NCBI RefSeq assembly: GCF_001619585.1
Contig: NZ_LQNT01000010.1
Location: 1-64,000, forward strand
Reading direction: 5' to 3'
DNA: 64,000 nt
Source: Bhargavaea cecembensis
Lineage (GTDB): Bacteria; Bacillota; Bacilli; Bacillales_A; Planococcaceae
Part shown: one piece after another, positions 35,138 through 43,652 of the stretch
How the letters are laid out: every line of letters starts with the position of its first letter
How positions within the stretch are numbered: the first letter of the stretch is position 1
Position numbers and translations under genes: made by a program
Notes under the pieces: model-generated
Seen by the model: only the letters and a program-made list of their open reading frames with translations
What the model was told of the DNA's origin: nothing
Database searches by the model: none

Positions 35138-36325
35138 ATGATCGAGATTAACCAGATTTCCACGCTGTTTCTGGCAGTGGGCCTCTACCTGCTGGGAATG
35201 GCCCTCGTTAACCGCATCGGCATCCTGGATCGGTTCCTGATCCCGGCACCTGTTGTCGGCGGCCTGATTTTCGCCATTCTGGCTTTTATTCTTCAATCGA
35301 CGGGTGTCGTTGAAATTGCATTGGATACTTCCCTGCAGTCCCTCTTCATGGTCGCGTTCTTTACGACTGTCGGGCTTGGAGCCAGCATGAAGCTGATCAA
35401 ACTGGGCGGGAAGCTTCTCATTATTTACCTGATCTTCTGTGGGATCCTCATCTTCATGCAGAACGTTATCGGTGTCTCGCTTGCCAAAGTATTCGGTATC
35501 GATCCGCTCCTCGGAGTTATGAGCGGTGCCGTCACGATGAGCGGCGGACACGGTGGTGCAGCCGCTTACGGGCAGACGATTTCAGAGCTCGGCATTGATT
35601 CAGCAGTGACGATCGGGATGGCGGCAGCCACGCTCGGCCTGATTTCCGGAAGCCTTTCCGGTGGCCCGGTCGCCCGGTTCCTCATCAGAAAGCATGACCT
35701 GAAACCGGCTGAAGGAAAAGTAGAAGAGTACGTTGAAGAGGCAGAAAAGCCGGTCACTGAGCGCTCGTTCATGATCCAGATTGCGCTGATCACCCTTTCG
35801 ATGGCAGGCGGAACGTACATCGGGGACATTTTCTCTGAGGCAACCGGCTTTGTCCTGCCGGCCTATATCGGAGCGATGTTCGTTGCAGTTATCGTCCGGA
35901 ACCTTGTGGACCGTACGCTCCCTGGCACTGTCAACATGAAAGAGATTAACCTGATCGGCGAAATCTCCCTGGCAATCTTCCTGTCGATGGCGCTGATGAG
36001 CATCAAGATCTGGGAAGTTGTCGGCCTGGCACTTCCGCTGATCGGTATTGTGCTTGTCCAGGTGGCTTTCATCATCCTGTTTGCGATCTTTGTGGTCTTC
36101 CGTTTCCTCGGCAAGGACTACGATGCAGCCGTCATGATTTCCGGTATGCTCGGCCACGGGCTCGGTGCTACGCCGAACGCCATGGCGAACATGGGTGCGA
36201 CGGTCAACAAGTTCGGCCCATCCCGCACGGCGTTCCTGGTCGTACCGATCGTCGGCGGTTTCCTGCAGGACGTCATCTTCGGCGCGCCGATCATCATCAC
36301 GACCATCAACATGTTCGCGCCGTAA
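35138..36325 (+). CDS. gltS: Sodium/glutamate symporter GltS, copy 1
   Basis: 395 residues, about ten membrane segments. ESS-family hallmarks: RFLIPAPVVGGLIFAIL, FFTTVGLGAS, MSGAVTMSGGHGGAAAYG with the Ser/Gly-rich reentrant loop, and the symmetric DYDAAVMISGMLGHGLGATPNAMANM. It imports glutamate with Na+. GGAAAGGTGACAAAGT before the ATG. It is a close paralogue of the gene at 38387, with near-identical motifs throughout. Confidence 0.95.
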   Translation: MIEINQISTLFLAVGLYLLGMALVNRIGILDRFLIPAPVVGGLIFAILAFILQSTGVVEIALDTSLQSLFMVAFFTTVGLGASMKLIKLGGKLLIIYLIFCGILIFMQNVIGVSLAKVFGIDPLLGVMSGAVTMSGGHGGAAAYGQTISELGIDSAVTIGMAAATLGLISGSLSGGPVARFLIRKHDLKPAEGKVEEYVEEAEKPVTERSFMIQIALITLSMAGGTYIGDIFSEATGFVLPAYIGAMFVAVIVRNLVDRTLPGTVNMKEINLIGEISLAIFLSMALMSIKIWEVVGLALPLIGIVLVQVAFIILFAIFVVFRFLGKDYDAAVMISGMLGHGLGATPNAMANMGATVNKFGPSRTAFLVVPIVGGFLQDVIFGAPIIITTINMFAP

Positions 36326-36365
36326 GAGAAACTGCTGTTCTTTAATCAAATATCGTAATTAAAAA

Positions 36366-36403
36366 CCTTTCAGCCGAAGCGGATTCGGACTGAAAGGTTT
36401 TTT
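36366..36403. terminator. Terminator between gltS and the LysR gene
   Basis: CCTTTCAGcCGAA / CGGaCTGAAAGG with TTTTTT, able to work in both directions. Confidence 0.85.
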
Positions 36404-36415
36404 GTGCATCATCGT

Positions 36416-37318
36416 CTATTCGGCAGGCTGTGGCGATTCGCCAAACTGCTCTTTGACCAGATCGAAAAAGTTCGTGACTGAAGCCGGAAAATGTCTGGTT
36501 TTCACAAAGCAGAAATAGACGTTCCGCTTTAAATATTCATCTTCGATTGGCCGGAAGGACAACGTTTTGGGAAGGTCTCCCGACAAGTAATTTTCAGGCA
36601 GAAGGGCGATGCCCATTTTTTGTTCAACGACTTTCTTCGCCATTTCAAATCGTTCAATCTGGAACTGGATATCCGGTGTCAGCCCGGCCTTCTTAAAAGC
36701 GGCCGTAATCTGATTGCGTGTCCTGAACGAAGGCATGCCGAGAACAAGCGGGTACTTGCATAAATCATCCAGTCGGATGAACTCACACAGACTCAGTGGG
36801 TGAGTTTCCGGAAAAACTGCCACAAATCGTTCTTCATAGAGAGGGACCGCCTGAACCTGGTCATTGATCAGTTCCTGATTGGTCACAGCTGCATGCACGT
36901 CATAGCGCAGCAGCGCCTCAAGCACCGTTTCATTATACAAAGTATCCATTACCGTGAATGTGTTGAGGGGGTACGATTCCCGGTGAATGGCCATCAGTGT
37001 GGTGAACCATTTATGGGCAGATTCTATCATTCCGATACGGATTTCGGCACGATCCCCATTGATGTTTTCCTTGATTTCTTCTTTCAGCATCTTCACTTGC
37101 TGGAGAATGGCGGTGGACCGCTCACACAGCAGACGGCCGGTATCGGTCAGGCGGAATTCGCGGGTAGTCCGTTCCAACAGAGGAGCACCGAGTTCTTTCT
37201 CCAGGTTTTGAATCGACTTGCTGAGTGATGGCTGTGAGATGTGCAGGGCTTCTGCTGCTTTTGAAAAACTCCCATGGCTGACGACTTTGACGAAGTACTC
37301 CATCTGTCTGAGGTCCAA
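36416..37318 (-). CDS. LysR family transcriptional regulator
   Basis: 300 residues from a TTG at 37318 (GGAGAGG upstream), giving the typical N terminus MDLRQMEYFVKVVSHGSFSKAAEALHISQPSLSKSIQNLEKELG, a full winged HTH, followed by a C-terminal periplasmic-binding-type effector domain. It is transcribed away from hutG-gltS2, the usual arrangement for a LysR activator and its target. Effector probably related to histidine/glutamate breakdown (inference). Confidence 0.93.
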   Translation of the reverse strand: MDLRQMEYFVKVVSHGSFSKAAEALHISQPSLSKSIQNLEKELGAPLLERTTREFRLTDTGRLLCERSTAILQQVKMLKEEIKENINGDRAEIRIGMIESAHKWFTTLMAIHRESYPLNTFTVMDTLYNETVLEALLRYDVHAAVTNQELINDQVQAVPLYEERFVAVFPETHPLSLCEFIRLDDLCKYPLVLGMPSFRTRNQITAAFKKAGLTPDIQFQIERFEMAKKVVEQKMGIALLPENYLSGDLPKTLSFRPIEDEYLKRNVYFCFVKTRHFPASVTNFFDLVKEQFGESPQPAE

Positions 37319-37338
37319 ACTTGCCTCTCCATTCTTTT

Positions 37339-37355
37339 TATAGCCTAAGGCTATA
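37339..37355. promoter_or_regulatory. LysR-type operator
   Basis: TATAGCCTAAGGCTATA: two perfect 7-bp arms around TAA, fitting the T-N11-A LysR box, in the divergent promoter region between the regulator and hutG. Confidence 0.65.
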
Positions 37356-37374
37356 GTTTTATTGAAAAGCGGTA

Positions 37375-37404
37375 TTGGGATTTATAATTCAATCTCATTA
37401 TACT
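37375..37404 (+). promoter_or_regulatory. hutG promoter
   Basis: TTGGGA, 18-base spacer, TATACT, about 20 bases downstream of the LysR operator. The weak -35 fits an activated promoter. Confidence 0.5.
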
Positions 37405-37436
37405 GAAAACAGTTCAGGTTTTGGAGGATGGTTGCA

Positions 37437-38384
37437 ATGTTTAAAGAAAGCGATTTCAATATATGGGCAGGACGGATTGATAGTGATTCAGACCCTGAAA
37501 GCTTCCGTTATCATCAGGTGATCCGTCAGGCAACAGAACATAAAGGGAATCAAAAAGATCAGGTTCCGGTGGCGCTGATCGGATTTGAGTGTGATGAAGG
37601 GGTCAGGCGGAATAAGGGCCGATTGGGTGCCAGAAAGGCTCCTGACGCAATCAGGAAGCAACTTGCCAGCATGCCGTGGAGAGCAGGAGATCATGATTTG
37701 TTTGATGCAGGTACTGTTTCCTGCGTCGGAGAAAAGCTGGAAGCAGCTCAAAAAGAGCTGGGAGAACATCTGGCCAACGTTTTGGATGCAGGTTCACATG
37801 CAGTCATTATTGGCGGAGGACACGAAACGCTCTACGGGCATTATCTTGGCATCCGCAGACATGCAGGTGAAGATGCAGTGATTGGACTGGTGAACGTTGA
37901 CGCACATTTCGATCTTCGTAACTATGACGAGCAGCCATCATCGGGGACGATGTTCAAGCAGATCCTTGACCACGATCCCAATGCAAAGTATTTTGTCTGC
38001 GGTATCCAAGAGTATGGGAATACGACAGAGCTCTTTAGCCGTGCGGAAACGTTGGGCGTTACTTATATGATGGAAGAAGAGACCACGATGGAGACTTGCC
38101 GGAAACCCCTCGACGAATTCGTGGATAGCTGTGATGTGGTTCTTCTCACTCTGTGCATGGATGTAATCAGCGCTGCGGATGCGCCGGGTGTCAGCGCACC
38201 TTCCGTTTTCGGCCTGGATCCCAAAACGGTGCGGGAGCTGATCCGGTATATATGTGCAAATCCCAAGACGACAAGCTTTAACATATCCGAAGTGAATCCT
38301 GATCTTGACGAAGGCGGCCGAACGGTCCGGCTTGGTGCATCCTTTGTTAACGAGGCAGTGATGGCGTTTAAGAAAGGTGTATGA
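37437..38384 (+). CDS. hutG: Formimidoylglutamase HutG-like (ureohydrolase family)
   Basis: 315 residues from the ATG at 37437, nine bases after GGAGG; an ATG at 37428 directly abuts that site. Arginase-fold Mn ligands are present: GGGHETLYGHYLG, NVDAHFDLRNYDEQPSSGTMF and LTLCMDVISAADAPGVSAPSVFGLDP. The R-x-x-x-Y-D-like DLRNYD and SSGTMF context favours HutG (N-formimidoyl-glutamate to glutamate plus formamide) over arginase or agmatinase. No hutH/hutU/hutI is nearby. It overlaps the start of gltS copy 2, so both are cotranscribed. Confidence 0.88.
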   Translation: MFKESDFNIWAGRIDSDSDPESFRYHQVIRQATEHKGNQKDQVPVALIGFECDEGVRRNKGRLGARKAPDAIRKQLASMPWRAGDHDLFDAGTVSCVGEKLEAAQKELGEHLANVLDAGSHAVIIGGGHETLYGHYLGIRRHAGEDAVIGLVNVDAHFDLRNYDEQPSSGTMFKQILDHDPNAKYFVCGIQEYGNTTELFSRAETLGVTYMMEEETTMETCRKPLDEFVDSCDVVLLTLCMDVISAADAPGVSAPSVFGLDPKTVRELIRYICANPKTTSFNISEVNPDLDEGGRTVRLGASFVNEAVMAFKKGV

Positions 38385-38386
38385 AG

Positions 38387-39571
38387 ATGATTGAAATCAA
38401 CCAGATTACCACTCTGTTTCTGGCAGTATTCCTTTTCCTAATCGGAACAGCACTCGTTAACCGGATCGGATTCCTGAACCGATTCCTGATCCCGGCACCG
38501 GTCGTGGGCGGATTGATCTTTGCCATTGTGGCATTTGCACTGAAATCGGCAGGGATTGTCGAAGTGGTGTTGGACACATCGCTGCAGACACTGTTCATGG
38601 TGGCATTTTTCACGACGGTCGGTCTCGGTGCCAGCTTCAGGCTGATCAGGCTGGGTGGCAAGCTTCTTATCATTTACTGGCTTGCCTGCGGCATAATGGC
38701 GTTCATGCAAAATATTATCGGTGTTTCGTTTGCCCGTGTATTCGGGATTGAACCGCTTTTGGGGGTCATGTCCGGAACCGTTTCGATGTCCGGCGGTCAT
38801 GGCGGGGCAGCAGCATACGGACATACAATTGAACAGCTGGGGATCACTTCGGCCGTGACGATTGGTATCGCAGCAGCCACTCTCGGCCTGATTTTCGGAA
38901 GTCTTTCGGGCGGCCCGGTTGCCCGGTATCTGATCAATAAACATGATTTAAAGCCTGTGTCAGGAAAGATTGAAGAATACGTCGGTGAGGATGAGCAGCC
39001 GATCAGGGAACGGTCCTTTATGATCCAGATCGGGATGATCACTCTTTCGATGGCCGGCGGAACGTATATAGGCGAGATCTTTACCAATACGACAGGCTTT
39101 GTACTACCTTCTTATGTCGGTGCGATGTTCATGGCCGTTATCGTCCGGAACCTGGCAGATCGATGGATCCCGGGGACCATCAACATGAGGGAAATCGACC
39201 TGATCGGCAATGCCTCTCTTGCCATTTTCTTGTCGATGGCACTGATGAGCATCAAACTCTGGGAAATCGCCGGCCTTGCACTGCCGCTGCTGGGCATCGT
39301 GCTTGTCCAAGTCATCTTCATCGTCCTGTTTTCCGTATTTGTGCTTTTCCGCCTGCTCGGCAAGGACTATGACGCAGCTGTCATGATTTCGGGGTTCCTC
39401 GGACACGGCCTGGGTGCAACACCGAATGCGATGGCAAATATGTCGGCGACCGTCAGCAAGTATGGTCCTTCCCGTACAGCCTTCCTGATTGTTCCGATTG
39501 TCGGGGCCTTCCTGATCGATGTATTCTCTGCTCCTATCATCATTACAACGATCAACCTGCTGGCACCGTAA
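38387..39571 (+). CDS. gltS: Sodium/glutamate symporter GltS, copy 2
   Basis: 394 residues from ATG 38387, the start matching copy 1 (MIEINQI.TLFLAV); an ATG at 38381 overlapping the hutG stop adds two codons. Same ESS-family motifs: MSGTVSMSGGHGGAAAYG, TLGLIFGSLSGGPVARYL, DYDAAVMISGFLGHGLGATPNAMANM. In an operon with hutG, it may import glutamate or formimidoylglutamate. Paralogue of the gene at 35138, differing mainly in loop residues. Confidence 0.94.
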   Translation: MIEINQITTLFLAVFLFLIGTALVNRIGFLNRFLIPAPVVGGLIFAIVAFALKSAGIVEVVLDTSLQTLFMVAFFTTVGLGASFRLIRLGGKLLIIYWLACGIMAFMQNIIGVSFARVFGIEPLLGVMSGTVSMSGGHGGAAAYGHTIEQLGITSAVTIGIAAATLGLIFGSLSGGPVARYLINKHDLKPVSGKIEEYVGEDEQPIRERSFMIQIGMITLSMAGGTYIGEIFTNTTGFVLPSYVGAMFMAVIVRNLADRWIPGTINMREIDLIGNASLAIFLSMALMSIKLWEIAGLALPLLGIVLVQVIFIVLFSVFVLFRLLGKDYDAAVMISGFLGHGLGATPNAMANMSATVSKYGPSRTAFLIVPIVGAFLIDVFSAPIIITTINLLAP

Positions 39572-39621
39572 TAGAGAGCTTTTAAAGGAAAGCATACGGG
39601 GATGTTTCCCTGATCATCAGA

Positions 39622-39654
39622 AAAAGAAGCCTCCCGGCCGGGAAGGCTTCTTTT
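39622..39654. terminator. Bidirectional terminator
   Basis: AGAAGCCTCCC / GGGAAGGCTTCT with loop GGCC and TTTT, between convergent genes. Confidence 0.85.
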
Positions 39655-40748
39655 CAGTTTGAATCCAAATCGCCGCCCGCTTCCTCTTGGGCTTCTCTCG
39701 TGTACTTCTTCACCGCCGGCATAATCTCTGTCGCGATCAGCTCGATGTTTTTGGCAACCTTGTCAAATGGCACTCCGCCAAAATCAATCTGTGCGATAAA
39801 GCGCTGATGGCCGAAAAGTTCGTACTGATAGAGGATCTTTTCGATGATTTGCTGAGGGCTTCCGATCATGAGGGCATCACGGTGGTCGACAGCCTGCTCG
39901 AACTGCTGCTTCGGATAGCCGCTGCCGCGAATTGCCATGAATCCGTAGTGCAGATGAGGGTAGTACTCGCGGAGCGCATCCTGAGTGGTTTCAGCCGTAT
40001 ATAAAAGGCTCGTCGTGCCGATCGGGAGCCGGTTCGGGTCATGCCCGCTCCGCTGGGCAGCTTCCCGGTAGGCGTCGACAGAAACCGTAAAGTTCATCGC
40101 CGGCCCGCCGAGTGTCGCCAGCATCATTGGGACGCCTGCATAGCCGGCCTTGATTGCGCTTTGCGGAGGGCCTCCGACTGCGCGCCAGATCGGAAGTTGT
40201 CCGCCCTTTGGTCTCGGGTAGATCTCCGCGTCCCGGAGGGGAGGACGGAATTCGCCTTCCCAGCTGACGGGGCCATCCGCCCCGTTCAGTTTCAGGAGGA
40301 GGTCCAGCTTTTCCTCGAACAGCGCTTCATAGTCGTTCAGATCATAGCCGAGCAGGTCGAACGCGCCGGTCCTGGATCCGCTGCCCGCAATAATTTCTGC
40401 CCGTCCGCCGGAAATCAGATCGATGGTCGCGAAATCTTCATAGGCACGAACCGGCTCCCAGACGCTCAGTACGGTGGAGGAGCTGGCAATCTTGATTCGT
40501 TTTGTCGCCTGTGCAATGGCACCGAGGACGACGCTGTGAGCCTGGGTCGTAAAGTGGCGCTGATGGCTTTCGCCGACAGAGAACACGTCCAGGCCGGCTT
40601 CGTCCGCAAGCCTGGCGGCATCGATGATTTCCCGGATGCGCTGCTCCGCGCTGATCTTCTCGCCGTTATGCGGATTCATCATATGATCACCGAGTGAATA
40701 GAGGCCAATCTCCATCCCTTTTGACCGGTCCATCTTGAGTGGTTCCAT
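39654..40748 (-). CDS. LLM class flavin-dependent oxidoreductase
   Basis: 364 residues from the ATG at 40748 (AAAGGAG seven to eight bases upstream; the open frame extends to 40865). Bacterial luciferase-like fold: MEIGLYSLGDHM start, GLDVFSVGESHQRHFTTQAHSVVLGAIAQAT, ATIDLISGGRAEIIAGSGSRTGAF and the C-terminal YELFGHQRFIAQIDFGG. FMNH2- or F420-type oxidation of an unknown substrate. The short spacing to the divergent gene at 40896 (about 150 bases) holds both promoters. Confidence 0.88.
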   Translation of the reverse strand: MEPLKMDRSKGMEIGLYSLGDHMMNPHNGEKISAEQRIREIIDAARLADEAGLDVFSVGESHQRHFTTQAHSVVLGAIAQATKRIKIASSSTVLSVWEPVRAYEDFATIDLISGGRAEIIAGSGSRTGAFDLLGYDLNDYEALFEEKLDLLLKLNGADGPVSWEGEFRPPLRDAEIYPRPKGGQLPIWRAVGGPPQSAIKAGYAGVPMMLATLGGPAMNFTVSVDAYREAAQRSGHDPNRLPIGTTSLLYTAETTQDALREYYPHLHYGFMAIRGSGYPKQQFEQAVDHRDALMIGSPQQIIEKILYQYELFGHQRFIAQIDFGGVPFDKVAKNIELIATEIMPAVKKYTREAQEEAGGDLDSN

Positions 40749-40895
40749 GCGGGTGGCTCCTTTCCTGTTCCTGCTTATAGCCAGTCTACTGCCGGAAACA
40801 GGGCCGGGCAAACGGTTTGACTCACTCTGATTGGTGTTTAATAAAGTGAAAACCGGCAATGACAATACTAGACTGAATTTATGGGAGGGCGAATC

Positions 40896-41609
40896 ATGTC
40901 AAATAACCAAGCGCAATCGTATGCCAAGGATGTGCCGGGGAAGGACCGCCTGAAGATGGCCGCAACTGCGATGGCGGCAAACGCAAAACTCCATACGAAG
41001 AAGAAAAGTGAGCCGCTTGTGGCTGATGAACGGGTGGACGAAAAGCTGGCAGAAGAAATTATCTCGCTTTGGCCGGCGACACCGAAAGCTGCCGCGGAGA
41101 CGATGGTGAAATTCTACGGCCAGCCGAACGAAGCAACAGTCAACCGGCTGACCTGGTACAACAACGGACCGTGGAAGCGGACGGTCGTCTTCAAAGAAGA
41201 GATTCCGCATGATTTCCCGGAACCGCATGTTGATTGCCTGGAGCAGACGATCGACTACCATGTTCCGGCGGATAAAGTCGGCCTGATCGGGGAGCTGGAG
41301 GGCAGCCTTGTGGTCGACCGGACAAAGGGTGAGGTGTCGGTCCACTGTGACAATGAAGGGGCCAATACCCTGTCCATGAACATGATGCATGAGGTGGTCA
41401 CGGGCAAGCGTACGCCGCAGGAAGCACGCGACTTCATCAAAAATGAAATTGTGGAGTACATGATGGACCGGTCCGCTCCGTACTGTGAATCATTCCAGTT
41501 TGAGCTTCCGCAGGGCAGCCAGTGGGATCCCGACAAGACGGTCGTCCAGGATAAAATGCTGGAAGAAGCGGTGGGCAAAGTGAAAAAGACATTGGGCATC
41601 AAATCATAA
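40896..41609 (+). CDS. Hypothetical protein, 237 aa
   Basis: ATG at 40896 with GGGAGGG upstream; an ATG at 40881 is possible. Soluble; N-terminal 35 residues basic. Distinct stretches: LWPATPKAAAETMVKFYGQPNEATVNRLTWYNNGPWKRTVV, DFPEPHVDCLEQTIDYHV, GEVSVHCDNEGANTLSMNMMHEVV and GKRTPQEARDF. I recall no named family. Single gene with its own terminator, divergent from the LLM oxidoreductase. Confidence 0.7.
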   Translation: MSNNQAQSYAKDVPGKDRLKMAATAMAANAKLHTKKKSEPLVADERVDEKLAEEIISLWPATPKAAAETMVKFYGQPNEATVNRLTWYNNGPWKRTVVFKEEIPHDFPEPHVDCLEQTIDYHVPADKVGLIGELEGSLVVDRTKGEVSVHCDNEGANTLSMNMMHEVVTGKRTPQEARDFIKNEIVEYMMDRSAPYCESFQFELPQGSQWDPDKTVVQDKMLEEAVGKVKKTLGIKS

Positions 41610-41629
41610 ACAGCAAACAACAACAATAA

Positions 41630-41654
41630 GCCGCCATGCAACTGCATGGCGGCT
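41630..41654. terminator. Bidirectional terminator
   Basis: GCCGCCATGCA / TGCATGGCGGC, flanked by AACAACAATAA and TTGTTGTTT which extend the symmetry, so it can work both ways. Confidence 0.85.
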
Positions 41655-41671
41655 TGTTGTTTACATCGTGT

Positions 41672-43606
41672 CTACAAAAGGTGCATCGCCGCTTCCGCCT
41701 CATGCCACGGAATGGAATAGCCCTTGCCCTTGGCGCAGAAGATCGATGACGAGGAATAGTCGGGATCGGAATCTTTGTCGTAACCGATCCGTTCTGTCAC
41801 TTCTTCCGGGTTATGGCATTCCTCATAGCCGCCGGAACGCAGGGAAATGGCGCCTTTGCCGTTTGTGAAGGAAGCGAATTCTGCGGGATAGCCCATGAAT
41901 GTGGAGACGGGTACACGCGCGCTGATGCGTACGGCGTCTCCCTCCGTCTCAGGGTCCCCGAACTGTCCGTGCGATTTCCGGATGTCGTTCAGCACACGGC
42001 CCATCAGTCCGGTGTCCACTTTGATCTTCACGTCGTATACCGGCTCCAGCAGGACATTGTCCGCCTTTTCCAGGCCCTGCCGGAGGGCACGGAGCGACGC
42101 TTCCCTGAAGTCCCCGCCGGATGTGTGCTCGTTGTGTGACCGGCCTCTGATCAGTGAGATCTCCAGGTCAGTGAGAGCTGATCCCGTGAGCAGGCCCCGG
42201 TGAGGCTCTTCGGTGAGCACCTGGCCGACGAGGTTCTGATAGCCCGGGGCAAGTTCATTCGGGTGGCAGTGGCTCTTGAATGTGATGCCCGCCCCCCGTT
42301 CGGACGGAGCGATATCCAGATGCACTTCCGCATAATGGCGGAGCGGTTCGAAGTGCCCGTAGCCGGTGACGGCCGTCCTGACTGTTTCCTTGTAGAGGAT
42401 GGACGGTTCTCCAAAGGTGATGTCCGCTCCGAACCGTTCGCGGACCACTTCCGTGAGCACATCCAGCTGGATCAGTCCCATGACATGCACGCGGATCTCC
42501 CGGGCCTGCTCCTCCCAGGTGACGGAGAGGGAAGGGTCTTCCGCATCCAGCAGCATAAAACGGGCGAGCATATCTTTCGGATGGACAGATTCACTGAAAC
42601 GGACCGCGGCCGACAGGGAAGGGGTGAGGGAAAAGGCGGCCCGTCCCGTTTCGGCTCCGATGGGTTCGCCGGCCTCAAGACCGGACAGTCCCATGACCGC
42701 CACCAGTTCACCGGAAGCGGCAGAGTCCCGGACGGTGTACTGGTGGCCGCTGTACTTCCTGATCTGTGTGACTTTTTGGGGCTCGCCGTCAATCCGGATC
42801 TCATCCCGGACCGACAGACGGCCGCCCGTCAGCTTCAGGAAGGTGATGCGTTGTCTGCCATCGTCATGGCGGATTTTATAGACCTTGGCAGCAAACGGTC
42901 CGTCCGCATCGGCTTGGTTCCCGTCGGAAAGCCGGTCCAGCCAAGCGAAGAATTCGGTGATGCCGGTGTCCTTCAGTGCCGAGCCGCTTCCGGCAGGGAA
43001 AACGTCCCCTGAAAGCGTCAGCCGGCGCATGGCTTGGATCCACACTTCCTCTTCAAAGCCTTCTTCGAGGTAATGCTCAAGAAGAGTCTCGTCCCGCTCC
43101 GCCATCCACTCGATGACATCAGGGGTCAGCCCATCATCCAGGAGAACCACATCTTCAGACAGGGACTTCCGGATCTCGTCCAGTGCTGCCTCCCGGTCCG
43201 CGCCTTCCCGGTCGGTCTTGTTGATGAAGATGAACGTCGGAACGCGATGCTTCCGGAGCAGGCCCCAGACCGTCTCGGTATGTCCTTCCACGCCGTCTGC
43301 CGCACTCACCACGAGAAAGGCCGCGTCCATCACCCGGATTGCCCGCTCCATCTCAGGCGAGAAGTCGACGTGCCCGGGAGTATCGATCAGGGTGTATTCG
43401 GTCCCGTTGTGGCAAAACACGGCCTGTTCGGCGAATACGGTAATCCCCCGGCTTTTCTCGATTTCATGGTTGTCGAGGAATGCATCCTTGTGGTCGACCC
43501 TTCCGCGGGTCCGGATCGCTTCCATATGATAGAGCAATTGCTCGGAGAATGTTGTTTTTCCGGCATCCACATGGGCGAGGATTCCGATGGTCTTGAACAT
43601 GTCCAT
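41672..43606 (-). CDS. Tet(M)-like EF-G-type translational GTPase
   Basis: 644 residues. GTPase motifs: AHVDAGKTT (10-18), GITV, DTPGHVD, NKTD. The later domains follow EF-G order: domain II, EF-G III/V with SHCHPNELAP and the FMGYPAEFASFTNGKGAI region. It belongs to the ribosome-protection (Tet(M)/Tet(O)) family by architecture, but chromosomal relatives of this kind in Bacillales are often not proven resistance determinants. It is on its own, with no regulatory leader peptide like that of tet(M). Confidence 0.82.
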   Translation of the reverse strand: MDMFKTIGILAHVDAGKTTFSEQLLYHMEAIRTRGRVDHKDAFLDNHEIEKSRGITVFAEQAVFCHNGTEYTLIDTPGHVDFSPEMERAIRVMDAAFLVVSAADGVEGHTETVWGLLRKHRVPTFIFINKTDREGADREAALDEIRKSLSEDVVLLDDGLTPDVIEWMAERDETLLEHYLEEGFEEEVWIQAMRRLTLSGDVFPAGSGSALKDTGITEFFAWLDRLSDGNQADADGPFAAKVYKIRHDDGRQRITFLKLTGGRLSVRDEIRIDGEPQKVTQIRKYSGHQYTVRDSAASGELVAVMGLSGLEAGEPIGAETGRAAFSLTPSLSAAVRFSESVHPKDMLARFMLLDAEDPSLSVTWEEQAREIRVHVMGLIQLDVLTEVVRERFGADITFGEPSILYKETVRTAVTGYGHFEPLRHYAEVHLDIAPSERGAGITFKSHCHPNELAPGYQNLVGQVLTEEPHRGLLTGSALTDLEISLIRGRSHNEHTSGGDFREASLRALRQGLEKADNVLLEPVYDVKIKVDTGLMGRVLNDIRKSHGQFGDPETEGDAVRISARVPVSTFMGYPAEFASFTNGKGAISLRSGGYEECHNPEEVTERIGYDKDSDPDYSSSSIFCAKGKGYSIPWHEAEAAMHLL

Positions 43607-43652
43607 TCCTTCTTCCTGGCCGGATTCTGCTCAATAGTATAGCAGAGTCGGT

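Noticed and set aside
35600-36349. Long ORF antisense to gltS, and a similar one at 39104-39595
   Set aside because: Both are antisense mirrors of hydrophobic codons; a matching shadow in the paralogue reflects gltS conservation.
37437-38384. Agmatinase or arginase
   Set aside because: Metal-site context DLRNYD with SSGTMF fits HutG better, and there are no polyamine genes nearby; confidence is reduced rather than certain.
42200-43012. Plus-strand ORF antisense to the Tet(M)-like gene
   Set aside because: No family motif; the minus-strand GTPase motifs are conclusive.
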